Source: Flammeovirga yaeyamensis
GTDB lineage: Bacteria; Bacteroidota; Bacteroidia; Cytophagales; Flammeovirgaceae
Assembly: GCF_018736045.1 (NCBI RefSeq)
Contig: NZ_CP076132.1
Coordinates: 1,659,501 to 1,723,500 of the forward strand
Direction of reading: 5' to 3'
DNA: 64,000 bases
In this document: piece after piece, positions 54,870-63,601 of the stretch
Layout: the number at the start of each line of letters is the position of its first letter
Position numbering within the stretch: position 1 is the stretch's first letter
Notes under the pieces: generated by a model
Told to the model about the DNA's origin: nothing
Seen by the model: the letters and a program-made list of their open reading frames with translations, nothing else
Databases searched by the model: none
Made by a program: the position numbers and the translations under genes

Positions 54870-55442
54870 ATGGATTTTACTATCAACTTTGGAACCCGCC
54901 CTATAGAAAGTGGTGACTTGTTAATATCAGAGCCCTTTATGAAAGATCGTAATTTTTCACGATCGGTAATCATCATGTGTGAACATAATGAAAATACGGG
55001 TTCATTCGGCCTGATTTTAAACAAGCCATCTTTAGTGACTATCGAAGAAGTGGAAAACCGTTTGTCCATAGATTCACCTATTTATGTAGGAGGACCTGTA
55101 GAACAGGATACATTACATTATATTCATAAATTTAAAGATGTCACCAATGCCATTCCTTTAAAAGATGGTTTGTATTGGGGAGGTAATTACAACGAGATTC
55201 AAGTACTGAACAATAAAGGACTTTTGAACAACAATAACTGTAGATTCTTTATGGGATATGCAGGTTGGGATGAGTTTCAACTTCGTTCTGAATTGAAAGA
55301 GGACAGTTGGATGGTTTCTAACATGAGACTTTCTGAGATTTTAGATTATCCTGTAGACGATTTGTGGAAACATGTACTCACAGAAATGGGAGGGAAATAT
55401 AAAGTTTTCGCAAATGCTGCAAAGAATATTCGAATGAATTAG
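54870..55442 (+). CDS. YqgE/AlgH family protein (UPF0301)
   Basis: This 190-residue protein has the family blocks GDLLISEPFMKDRNFSRSVI, GSFGLILNKPS and IYVGGPVEQDTL, and a later RFFMGYAGWDEFQL. The single-domain family is widespread and its molecular function is not settled; in Pseudomonas AlgH influences alginate regulation. It has no signal peptide. It lies upstream of the M3 oligopeptidase gene in the same direction, separated by a 10 bp perfect hairpin. Confidence 0.92.
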   Translation: MDFTINFGTRPIESGDLLISEPFMKDRNFSRSVIIMCEHNENTGSFGLILNKPSLVTIEEVENRLSIDSPIYVGGPVEQDTLHYIHKFKDVTNAIPLKDGLYWGGNYNEIQVLNNKGLLNNNNCRFFMGYAGWDEFQLRSELKEDSWMVSNMRLSEILDYPVDDLWKHVLTEMGGKYKVFANAAKNIRMN

Positions 55443-55467
55443 AAAATAAGATTAAGATTACGATATT

Positions 55468-55500
55468 GTATAGCCTTTCGCCTTGTGTGGAAGGCTATAC
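55468..55500 (+). terminator. Hairpin between yqgE and the oligopeptidase gene
   Basis: Perfect 10 bp arms GTATAGCCTT (55468-55477) and AAGGCTATAC (55491-55500) with a 13 nt loop; the following T content is weak (GTGTTTATAAG). It overlaps an upstream in-frame ATG at 55485, which argues that translation starts further downstream at 55533. Confidence 0.55.
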
Positions 55501-55532
55501 GTGTTTATAAGCAAATAATATATATACCAAAG

Positions 55533-57572
55533 ATGCAAAATCCTTTATTAGCACCTTTTAAAACTGTTGATGGAACAGCACCGTTTTCATTAATCAAAGA
55601 AGAACATTTTATCCCTGCATTTGATCATGCAATCTCATTAGCCAAGGAAAATATCAAGAAGATTGAAACGTCTTCTGAAGAACCTACATTTAAAAGTGTT
55701 ATAGTAGATTTAGAGCATTGTTCTGATTTATTGGGGCAGATAAGCAGCATATTTTTTAATTTGAATTCAGCAGAAACGAATGATGAAATTCAAAAAATAG
55801 CGCAAGAAGTATCACCTAAATTAAGTGGACTTAGAAACGATATATTACTAAACCAAGGGATTTTTGAAAAAGTAAAATCAATTTATAATCAAAAAGATAC
55901 CTTGGGTCTTGATATTGAAGATGCGAAACTGTTAGAGAAGACTTACAGTGACTTTGCACTCAATGGAGCAGAATTAAACGAAGAGCTAAAAGGTCAATTA
56001 AGAGAAGTTGATCTTGAACTTTCTAAGTTATCGCTTACATTCGGCGAGAATGTATTGGCAGCCACAAATGCTTATGCGATGATCGTTGAAAAAGAAGAAG
56101 AATTAGCCGGACTTCCTGATGCCGTAAAAGAAGCAGCAGCGATGTCAGCTAAAGAAAAAGGAATGGAAGGCAAGTGGGTATTTACACTTCAATATCCGTC
56201 ATATATTCCATTTATGACATATGCTGAGAACGAAGCGTTAAGAAAGGAATTGTTCTTTGCCTTCGGTAGCAGATGTTTCGATGGTCACGATAACGACAAC
56301 CAAGAGATTGTAAAACAATTGGTGTCATTTAGAAACAAGAAAGCAAAATTATTAGGCTTTGATAATTATGCCGATTACATTTTAGAGAAAAGAATGGCGA
56401 CTTCACCTAATGCAGTCGTAGAATTCTTAAACGACCTTCAGGAAAAAGCTAGACCAGCAGCGGAAGCGGAAGTTGAAGATGTAATTGCTTATGCTAAAGC
56501 AAACGGAGCAACTACTGTCAATCGTTGGGATTGGGCATTTTGGTCAGAAAAACTGAAGAAGGAAAAATTTGCGATCGATGATGAAGCGCTAAAGCCTTAT
56601 TTCAAACTAGAAAATGTACTAAATGGTGTATTTGAGGTAGCCAATAGATTATATGATCTAAACTTTACGCCTAGAAATGATATTGATAAATACCATGAGG
56701 ATGTAATGACGTATGAGGTTACTGATAATAATGGAAGACATATATCCATTTTCTATGCGGATTTCTTCCCAAGAGTGGGTAAAAGAGGTGGTGCATGGAT
56801 GACTTCTTTTAGAGGACAAAGCATTACTGGTGATACAGAAAAAAGACCTCATGTGTCTATTGTTTGTAATTTCACTAAACCAACTGAAACGAAGCCTTCT
56901 TTGTTGACTTTCAATGAGGTGACTACGCTTTTCCATGAATTTGGACATGCATTACACGGAATGTTGGCCGAAGGTAAATACGAAAGTCTAACGGGTACAT
57001 CAGTATATTGGGACTTTGTAGAATTACCCTCTCAGGTATTGGAAAACTGGTGCTACGAAAGAGAAACATTAGATCTTTTTGCTAAGCATTATGAAACAGG
57101 AGAGGCTATCCCTCAAGAATTTATCGATAAAATAAAAGCTTCATCCACTTTCTTAGAAGGGTATCAAACACTACGTCAGGTGAGTTTTGGATTGCTCGAT
57201 ATGAAATATCATCAATTGGCAGATGGGAAAGTAGAGGATGTTTCTACTTTTGAAAAGGAAGCAATGAAGCCAACTTCAATTGATCAATTAGGAAAAGTAG
57301 AAGGAACAAATATGTCAGTGGCCTTTTCTCACATCTTCCAAGGAGGATATGCGGCAGGATACTATTCTTACAAATGGGCTGAGGTTTTAGATGCAGATGC
57401 TTTCGAATTATTCAAACAAAAAGGAATATTTGATAAAGAAACGGCAAACAGTTTCAAAGAAAATGTGTTATCTAGAGGAGGAATAGAAGATCCTATGGAG
57501 TTGTATAAACGCTTCAGAGGACAAGAACCAAAGGTAGATGCACTATTAAGAAGAGCAGGTCTTTTGAAGTAG
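55533..57572 (+). CDS. M3 family oligopeptidase (OpdA/Dcp type)
   Basis: With ATG at 55533 the protein has 679 residues and starts MQNPLLAPFKT, as is usual for this family. An in-frame ATG at 55485 lies inside a hairpin and gives an atypical N-terminus. The thimet-oligopeptidase fold has the zinc motif HEFGHALHG at about 468-476 and the later HIFQGGYAAGYYSYKWAEVLDAD block that binds the peptide C-terminus. It cleaves peptides shorter than about 20 residues. No signal peptide is seen, so it is cytosolic and oligopeptidase A-like. It follows yqgE by 90 bp. Confidence 0.93.
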   Translation: MQNPLLAPFKTVDGTAPFSLIKEEHFIPAFDHAISLAKENIKKIETSSEEPTFKSVIVDLEHCSDLLGQISSIFFNLNSAETNDEIQKIAQEVSPKLSGLRNDILLNQGIFEKVKSIYNQKDTLGLDIEDAKLLEKTYSDFALNGAELNEELKGQLREVDLELSKLSLTFGENVLAATNAYAMIVEKEEELAGLPDAVKEAAAMSAKEKGMEGKWVFTLQYPSYIPFMTYAENEALRKELFFAFGSRCFDGHDNDNQEIVKQLVSFRNKKAKLLGFDNYADYILEKRMATSPNAVVEFLNDLQEKARPAAEAEVEDVIAYAKANGATTVNRWDWAFWSEKLKKEKFAIDDEALKPYFKLENVLNGVFEVANRLYDLNFTPRNDIDKYHEDVMTYEVTDNNGRHISIFYADFFPRVGKRGGAWMTSFRGQSITGDTEKRPHVSIVCNFTKPTETKPSLLTFNEVTTLFHEFGHALHGMLAEGKYESLTGTSVYWDFVELPSQVLENWCYERETLDLFAKHYETGEAIPQEFIDKIKASSTFLEGYQTLRQVSFGLLDMKYHQLADGKVEDVSTFEKEAMKPTSIDQLGKVEGTNMSVAFSHIFQGGYAAGYYSYKWAEVLDADAFELFKQKGIFDKETANSFKENVLSRGGIEDPMELYKRFRGQEPKVDALLRRAGLLK

Positions 57573-57594
57573 TAATAAAAAAGTATTACCTTTG
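57563..57594 (+). promoter_or_regulatory. Promoter of the IscA-type gene
   Basis: TTTG (57563-57566), a 20 bp spacer and TACCTTTG (57587-57594) match both Bacteroidota promoter elements exactly. The -33 element overlaps the last codons of the oligopeptidase gene. The -7 box lies 67 bp before the next ATG. Confidence 0.7.
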
Positions 57595-57661
57595 TACTTA
57601 TTACAAAAATTGTTTAAACAAATAAAAGTGATTTTAGCTTTTATCTAAATTATAAAGAAAT

Positions 57662-57988
57662 ATGATTGAAGTATCTGATGCCGCTGCAAAGCGAATAATC
57701 GAACTTAGAGAACAGGAGAACAGAGGTGAAGATCAAAACGTTCGTGTTTCTGTAAAAGGTGGAGGTTGCTCAGGTCTGATGTACGACTTGGCTTTTGATG
57801 CCGAAATTAAAGATACAGACGACGTTTTCGAAGACAAAGGCGTAAAGATCTTTGTTGATAAGAAGAGCCTTCTTTATTTAGTAGGAACAACGTTAGATTT
57901 TTCTGATGGTTTAAATGGTAAAGGTTTCCAATTTGTGAACCCGAATGCAAGTAGAACTTGTGGATGTGGCGAAAGCTTCTCTATCTAA
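57662..57988 (+). CDS. IscA/HesB-type iron-sulfur cluster assembly protein
   Basis: This 108-residue protein has the A-type carrier signature: C36 in VKGGGCSGLMY and the C-terminal pair C100 and C102 in RTCGCGESFSI. These three cysteines bind an Fe-S cluster for transfer to target proteins. No sufBCD or isc operon is adjacent, so it is a solitary ErpA/IscA-like carrier. It has its own promoter and a strong terminator. Confidence 0.93.
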   Translation: MIEVSDAAAKRIIELREQENRGEDQNVRVSVKGGGCSGLMYDLAFDAEIKDTDDVFEDKGVKIFVDKKSLLYLVGTTLDFSDGLNGKGFQFVNPNASRTCGCGESFSI

Positions 57989-58035
57989 CTAAACCATTTT
58001 AGTCGTATTTACAGCGACTAGAAGAAAAAAAACAA

Positions 58036-58078
58036 AAAGAGCTGATCTCAATAATATCTGAGATCAGCTCTTTTTTTT
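58036..58078 (+). terminator. Terminator of the IscA-type gene
   Basis: Perfect 15 bp arms AAAGAGCTGATCTCA / TGAGATCAGCTCTTT (58036-58050, 58059-58073) with an 8 nt loop and eight T residues. The rest of the gap to 58267 is AT-rich with no gene. Confidence 0.93.
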
Positions 58079-58266
58079 ATAAATTTAGTTTAAAAACTTT
58101 TTTTTCAAGCAACATTTTTTTATCATAGGTCGATGAGTAAATAAAATGCTGGGTTTTGACAACTCAGATAGAATAGAGTATTTTCGATTCAACTTCTAAA
58201 TTGATAAATAAGGGACTTCGCCTGTTTTGCCTGCTTTAAATTCTGGCTTAAATCTGTTAAACTAAA

Positions 58267-60174
58267 ATGAAATTATCTTTACTTCTTAGAATATATATAT
58301 TCATTCTAATTCAATTGTTTTGGAGTAGTATGCTTCAAGCAAATACATTAGATGAAATTGTGATTGATAATCCCCAAAACGAAGATGTGTTCTTTATTCG
58401 TTCCTCTCAAGTAAAAGTATTCGTTGAAAAAGGGAGTAATGAAGTTGATATTCAAGAAATATTGAAGGATTCAACTATACAATTCCAACCTTTAAAATCG
58501 GAGAGTATATTTATTACCGATCAATCGATTAAAGAGTTTTGGGTGAAAATTCAATTAAATGGAAATGTATTTACACACGATCGTTGGATTTTTGAAATCC
58601 CAGATTCTCACATAGGAGAAGTCCAAGCCTATATACATATTGTTGGCGATACTTTATTAAAAGTTGAAAAAGCGGGTTATCAACATCGTTTTCATACCAG
58701 AAATTATAAGCACAAGAATATCATCTTTCCAATGGATCAAGTGAATTTAAGGAAAGGGGATAAAGTAGAAGTGTATTTAAGGTATGATACACCATTTCAA
58801 AATGTGCTTTTTTACAAAATATCAAAAGCTAAAGCATTTATTCGATACTCAAATACTGAATATTTAATGTTGGGTTTAAACTATGGGATATTAGTATGTC
58901 TTATTGTGACAAGCATATTGTTATTCCTTACCATCAAGGACAAATTTTTACTCTTCTTAATCTTATTTTTATTGGGTAGTATATGTATAGGCTTGTCAGA
59001 AGATAATTTAGCTTCCGAATATCTTTTTAATAATTACCCTGGTTTCAATTACATACTATTAAAGTTTTCTGCCACAATTAGTATGATTTCAATTGTTTTG
59101 ATGGCAACTCAATTCCTTGAAATAAGAAAAGAAAACCTTAAAGTGTATTCGGCTATTATTGGTATCAGTTTATTGAATGCATTTTATTTCCTCACCTTTA
59201 AAACATTAAACGATAGTATTTGGAAGTTGCCAACTTTCCTAATCCCCTTTTTGATTATTCTAGGATACATTTTTACTGAAAGAAATCAAAAGAAACAACA
59301 GGTGAAATACTTCCTATTGGGGTATTTGATTATCCTTACGGGATTGGTATTTCAGGTGCTTAGAAGTTACGGTATTTTTGTATCAGCCAATATCTTAATT
59401 GTATATTCTTATAATATAGGCTTATTATTAACAGGTCTATTTATGACGCTATCACAAACAGAACGATACAAAATCTTAAAAGAGGAAAAAGACAAGGCAC
59501 AACAAGAACTCATTAAAGATTTAAAGATTAGAGAAAAGGTAATTGAGGATAAGGTAGAAGAACGAACAGAAAAAATTAAATCGCAGAACTTAATTATTGA
59601 AAATAAAAATAAGGAATTGGAATGGGTGAATGACGAACTCAATCAGCAAAGACTAAAAATTCAAGAATTAAATAAACAGCTAAAAATTGAAAACGAAAAA
59701 CTACATGAAGATGTTGAACACTTAGAAACAGCACGTGTCTTAATGCAGGAGGTCACCTTTGAAGAATTTGAAGGTATGTTCCCAACAGACGAAAGTTGCT
59801 ATAATTATTTGGAAGAAATAAAATGGAAAGAAGGCTTCCAATGTAAGAAGTGTGGTCATGATGACTATGCTACAGGAACAGGGCACAATGCTCGACGTTG
59901 TAAAAAATGTAACTATAACGAATCGGTCACTTCAGGGACTTTATTCCACCGTTTACACTTTCCAATTAAGAAAGCTTTTTACATGGTTTTTATAGTTTAT
60001 GCTAAGAAGGGAGAGATCTCTTCCACAAAGTTAGCAGAGGTTTTAGAAATGAGACAGAACACCTGTTGGAAGTTTTCTAAGAAGATCAATGAAAGCATGC
60101 TACGTAAAAAAGAGGAATTAGGTTCTGAAGAAGCATTAAGGAAACAAGGTTGGGAAGCATTAATTATTACTTAA
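58267..60174 (+). CDS. 7TMR-DISM receptor fused to IS1595-type transposase zinc-ribbon/HTH domain
   Basis: This 635-residue protein has a signal peptide (1-25) and an extracytoplasmic 7TMR-DISMED2-like beta domain (about 38-180, KEFWVKIQLNGN). Seven membrane helices (about 198-395) and a long coiled coil (about 400-492) follow. From about 495 it reads like the N-terminus of an IS1595-family transposase. It shows FEGMFPTDESCYNYL, then a zinc ribbon with C526, C529, C545 and C548, then SVTSGTLFHRLHFPIKKAF. A helix-turn-helix-like stretch (about 570-610) ends the domain. The DDE catalytic domain is absent; the protein ends 25 residues later. The parts suggest a membrane sensor that contacts DNA directly. 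It is 303 bp upstream of susC in the same direction, so regulation of that operon is a reasonable inference, not shown. Confidence 0.88.
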   Translation: MKLSLLLRIYIFILIQLFWSSMLQANTLDEIVIDNPQNEDVFFIRSSQVKVFVEKGSNEVDIQEILKDSTIQFQPLKSESIFITDQSIKEFWVKIQLNGNVFTHDRWIFEIPDSHIGEVQAYIHIVGDTLLKVEKAGYQHRFHTRNYKHKNIIFPMDQVNLRKGDKVEVYLRYDTPFQNVLFYKISKAKAFIRYSNTEYLMLGLNYGILVCLIVTSILLFLTIKDKFLLFLILFLLGSICIGLSEDNLASEYLFNNYPGFNYILLKFSATISMISIVLMATQFLEIRKENLKVYSAIIGISLLNAFYFLTFKTLNDSIWKLPTFLIPFLIILGYIFTERNQKKQQVKYFLLGYLIILTGLVFQVLRSYGIFVSANILIVYSYNIGLLLTGLFMTLSQTERYKILKEEKDKAQQELIKDLKIREKVIEDKVEERTEKIKSQNLIIENKNKELEWVNDELNQQRLKIQELNKQLKIENEKLHEDVEHLETARVLMQEVTFEEFEGMFPTDESCYNYLEEIKWKEGFQCKKCGHDDYATGTGHNARRCKKCNYNESVTSGTLFHRLHFPIKKAFYMVFIVYAKKGEISSTKLAEVLEMRQNTCWKFSKKINESMLRKKEELGSEEALRKQGWEALIIT

Positions 60175-60344
60175 ACCGGTTCCGATATCAGTTGCATAAA
60201 CAGAAAAATGTGTTAAAATCGATTTTTTTTAAATGATAATGCAATAAGTAGTAAAACATACACTTATTCTTTAAGTTTCTGATAATCAATAGTTGAATCA
60301 ACTTTTTTTTAAGTGATAAAATTTTTTTTGATCAAAAAAACATA

Positions 60345-60376
60345 TTTGGTAAAGAAATATTAACCTTCAACCTTTG
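60345..60376 (+). promoter_or_regulatory. Promoter of the susCD operon
   Basis: TTTG (60345-60348), a 20 bp spacer and AACCTTTG (60369-60376, one mismatch to TAnnTTTG) lie 101 bp before the susC ATG. The rest of the 303 bp gap is AT-rich with long T/A runs; no terminator hairpin after the receptor gene is obvious, so read-through into susC is possible. Confidence 0.55.
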
Positions 60377-60477
60377 TAATGGCAAACAACAGTAGACGTC
60401 CCTGTTTTTTATCAACTAATGAGAGTTTAATAAACTACTCTTTTTAAAAAAATTTATTCATCGAATTTAAACTTGAA

Positions 60478-63400
60478 ATGAGATTATTTTTACAAGCAAG
60501 TAAATGTCTCGCTCTATTCTTAGGAATGATGACTCTGATGTCCGTGAGTACATTTGCACAAGATAGAGTGATCAGCGGTACAGTTACAGACTCCTCAGAT
60601 GGAAGTCCTCTACCGGGTGTGAACGTGAAGTTAGTAGATACTAACATTGGTACCATCACAGATTTGAATGGTTCCTTTAAATTAAGTATTAACGACAGCC
60701 ACAAAGAAATTCTATTTTCTTATATCGGTTATTTACCAGAAACTATTGAAATTGGACAAAGAACAGTTATTGACATCCAATTAAATCAAGATGTTGAACA
60801 ACTAGAAGAAGTAGTTGTTGTAGGTTACCAAGTGCAAAAGAAAAGTGTAGTGACAGGTGCTATCGCATCAGTAAAGTCAGAAGACATTACGCAAGTACCA
60901 GTACAAAACGCTGCTCAAGCATTACAAGGTAAAACAGCAGGTGTTTTAGTAACGCCGGTATCTGGTCAGCCAGGTTCAGGTATTGATATCCGTGTTCGTG
61001 GTACTGGTTCTAACGGTGACAACACTCCGTTATACGTTGTTGACGGAATTCAAATGGATAACATTAATTTCCTTAATCCTGGTGATATCGAGTCAATTGA
61101 AGTACTAAAAGATGCAGCTTCTGCAGCTATTTACGGTTCTCGTGGTGCTAACGGTGTAGTTTTAGTATCAACAAAGAAAGGTAAAGCAGGTAGAACAGTA
61201 GTTACTTACGATGGTTACTATGGAGTTCAAGAAGCTTGGAGAAAAACTCCATTGATGAATGCTCAAGAATACATGATGTTCCATAATGAAGGAGCGTTAA
61301 ACGCTGGTCAGTCAATTAAGTTTACACCAGATCAAATGGCTTCTAACACTACGGACACCAACTGGCAAGATGAGATGTTCTCACAAGCACCGATTCAATC
61401 GCATACGATTCAAATGTCGGGTGGTACTGAAACATCAACTTTCATGACATCAGTTTCTTACTTTGGACAACAAGGTATCATCGCTCCAGAAAAATCTAAT
61501 TTTGATCGTTATACAATTAGATTGAATTCATCTCACAAGATTTCAAAATACTTTAAAGCAGGTACTAACATTACTTTCTCAAGAGAAGAATCTAAAGGTA
61601 TTAATGAGCAAAACCAATTTGGTGGTGTTTTACAAAATGCTTTATTACACGATCCTTTAACAACAGTTTGGGAAGATAGACAAGACGTAATTGAAGCATA
61701 CGATGCTTATCCTGTTAAACCAGCTAACCAAAACGGTCGTTACTATGCGATCTCAGATCAAACATTGAGAGAGGTAGTGAACCCAATGGCTAGAATTGAG
61801 AATACATACGGAGAGAATGCTGGAAACAAATTCTTAGGTAATGCATATTTAGAGTTAACTCCAGGTGTGGAAGGTTTAACTTTCAAAACAGATTTCGGAG
61901 TAGATGTAGGAAGTGGAGTAACTAGAGGTTACAACCCGGAGGCATATTACAACTCTGTAAACCAAGTACTGGTTTCTGGTGTGAATCAAGGAGCAACAAA
62001 TTACACTGTTTTACAGTGGGAAAATACAGCAAACTATCAAAAACAATTTGGTAAGCATAAATTGAATTTCTTATTGGGTACTACTTTAAGACAATCTTAC
62101 GGTGGTGGTTTAGGATCTTCTAGAAATAACTTACAATTACCAGGTTGGGAATATGCTTATGTAAACAACGGTGCTGATGATGAAACTCAGAAAGGTAGCG
62201 GTTGGTATTGGCAACATAGATTAATGTCATTCTTCGGTTCTGTAAATTACAACTACGAAGATAAGTACATGTTAAATGTGATTGCTAGATATGACGGTTC
62301 ATCAAGATTCGGTAGTAACAATCAATTTGGTTTCTTCCCTTCAGTACAAGCAGGTTGGGTAATCTCTAACGAAGAATTCTTAAAAGGTAATGAAACTTTC
62401 AACTTCCTGAAATTAAGAGCAGGTTGGGGTCAAGTAGGTAACGAAAGAATTGGTGATTTTGGATACTTAGAATTATTTGGTCAGACACCTTCTTATCCTT
62501 TCGGAACTGCTCAAGGTATGCAACCAGGTTTTGGTATTACAAGAATGGCTAACCCAGATTTGAAATGGGAAACAGCACAAGAATTGAACTTCGGTATTGA
62601 TGCAGGATTTTTTAATGATGTGTTGACTGCTACAGTAGATGTTTACGATAGACAACGAATCGATTTATTAGGTACACGTCCGGTTCCTGGTTTTACAGGT
62701 GTTGGTGGTCCTTTATCTAACTTAGGTACAGTAAGTAACAAAGGTATTGAGATGTCTTTAACTTACAATACAAAAGTAAGAGACTTAGAAATCGGTATTA
62801 CAGCTATTGGTGCTTACAACGATAACGAAGTAACAGCTGTAGATAATGGTGACGGAAGAATTTACGGTAACGGAATGTTCCAAACACAAGGTCAGACAAT
62901 GATGGAAGTGGGACATGCATTACCTTACTTCTGGGGTTGGAAAACAGATGGTATCCTTCAAAATGCGGACGAAGCAACAGCATATAACGAGAAATACGGA
63001 GAAAGTGCTCAAGCAGGTGATATTCGTTATGTAGATATCAACGGTGATGGTGTAATCGACAATGATGACAGAACAGATATCGGTACACCAGTTCACTCAT
63101 GGACATACGGTTTGAACATGAGATTGGCTTACAAAGGCTTCGATATGACAATGTTCTGGCAAGGTCAAGCAGGTGGTAAATTGATCAACGGTACACTTCG
63201 TCCAGATTTACAACAAGATCAAAACTATCCAGCTCGTTATTTAAACAGATGGACAGGTGAAGGTTCTACTAACGATTTCCCAAGATTTACTTACGATGAC
63301 CAAAATCAAAACTTCACAAGAATCAACGATATGGTTCACGTAGAAGACGCTTCTTACTTACGTTTGAGAAACTTACAAGTAGGTTACACACTACCTCAGC

Positions 63401-63588
63401 ACATTTCTAAGAAAGCAGGTATGAGCAACTTAAGAGTGTATGTATCAGGTAACAACTTGTTCACTTTCACAAACTACTCAGGAATGGATCCAGAAGTAGG
63501 ACACGGTGGTGCTCTTGGTTATGGATTTGACTTTGGTTCATATCCTCAAGCTAGATCATACTTACTTGGTTTAAATGTATCATTCTAA
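60478..63588 (+). CDS. SusC/RagA family TonB-dependent outer-membrane transporter
   Basis: This 1036-residue protein has a signal peptide (cleavage near TFAQ, residue 28) and an N-terminal carboxypeptidase-regulatory-like domain (about 33-112, ISGTVTDSSDGSPLPGVNV). A TonB box/plug region (about 118-240, EEVVVVGYQVQKKS then GSRGANGVV) and a 22-strand barrel follow, ending NVSF. No FecR-interacting STN domain is seen, so anti-sigma control is unlikely. It imports an oligosaccharide or peptide with the SusD lipoprotein encoded 13 bp downstream. Codon use is strongly biased towards GGT, AAC and TTC, suggesting high expression. The substrate is not evident because downstream enzymes are outside the window. 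Confidence 0.97.
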   Translation: MRLFLQASKCLALFLGMMTLMSVSTFAQDRVISGTVTDSSDGSPLPGVNVKLVDTNIGTITDLNGSFKLSINDSHKEILFSYIGYLPETIEIGQRTVIDIQLNQDVEQLEEVVVVGYQVQKKSVVTGAIASVKSEDITQVPVQNAAQALQGKTAGVLVTPVSGQPGSGIDIRVRGTGSNGDNTPLYVVDGIQMDNINFLNPGDIESIEVLKDAASAAIYGSRGANGVVLVSTKKGKAGRTVVTYDGYYGVQEAWRKTPLMNAQEYMMFHNEGALNAGQSIKFTPDQMASNTTDTNWQDEMFSQAPIQSHTIQMSGGTETSTFMTSVSYFGQQGIIAPEKSNFDRYTIRLNSSHKISKYFKAGTNITFSREESKGINEQNQFGGVLQNALLHDPLTTVWEDRQDVIEAYDAYPVKPANQNGRYYAISDQTLREVVNPMARIENTYGENAGNKFLGNAYLELTPGVEGLTFKTDFGVDVGSGVTRGYNPEAYYNSVNQVLVSGVNQGATNYTVLQWENTANYQKQFGKHKLNFLLGTTLRQSYGGGLGSSRNNLQLPGWEYAYVNNGADDETQKGSGWYWQHRLMSFFGSVNYNYEDKYMLNVIARYDGSSRFGSNNQFGFFPSVQAGWVISNEEFLKGNETFNFLKLRAGWGQVGNERIGDFGYLELFGQTPSYPFGTAQGMQPGFGITRMANPDLKWETAQELNFGIDAGFFNDVLTATVDVYDRQRIDLLGTRPVPGFTGVGGPLSNLGTVSNKGIEMSLTYNTKVRDLEIGITAIGAYNDNEVTAVDNGDGRIYGNGMFQTQGQTMMEVGHALPYFWGWKTDGILQNADEATAYNEKYGESAQAGDIRYVDINGDGVIDNDDRTDIGTPVHSWTYGLNMRLAYKGFDMTMFWQGQAGGKLINGTLRPDLQQDQNYPARYLNRWTGEGSTNDFPRFTYDDQNQNFTRINDMVHVEDASYLRLRNLQVGYTLPQHISKKAGMSNLRVYVSGNNLFTFTNYSGMDPEVGHGGALGYGFDFGSYPQARSYLLGLNVSF

Positions 63589-63601
63589 GAATCTGACGAA
63601 A

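Noticed and set aside
55485-55532. Longer N-terminus of the M3 oligopeptidase from ATG 55485
   Set aside because: The added residues do not fit the family and the start lies inside a perfect 10 bp hairpin; ATG 55533 gives the standard beginning.
58267-60174. An IS1595-family insertion sequence
   Set aside because: There is no DDE catalytic domain, no terminal inverted repeats or target duplication are visible around the gene, and the zinc-ribbon part is in frame with a complete receptor.
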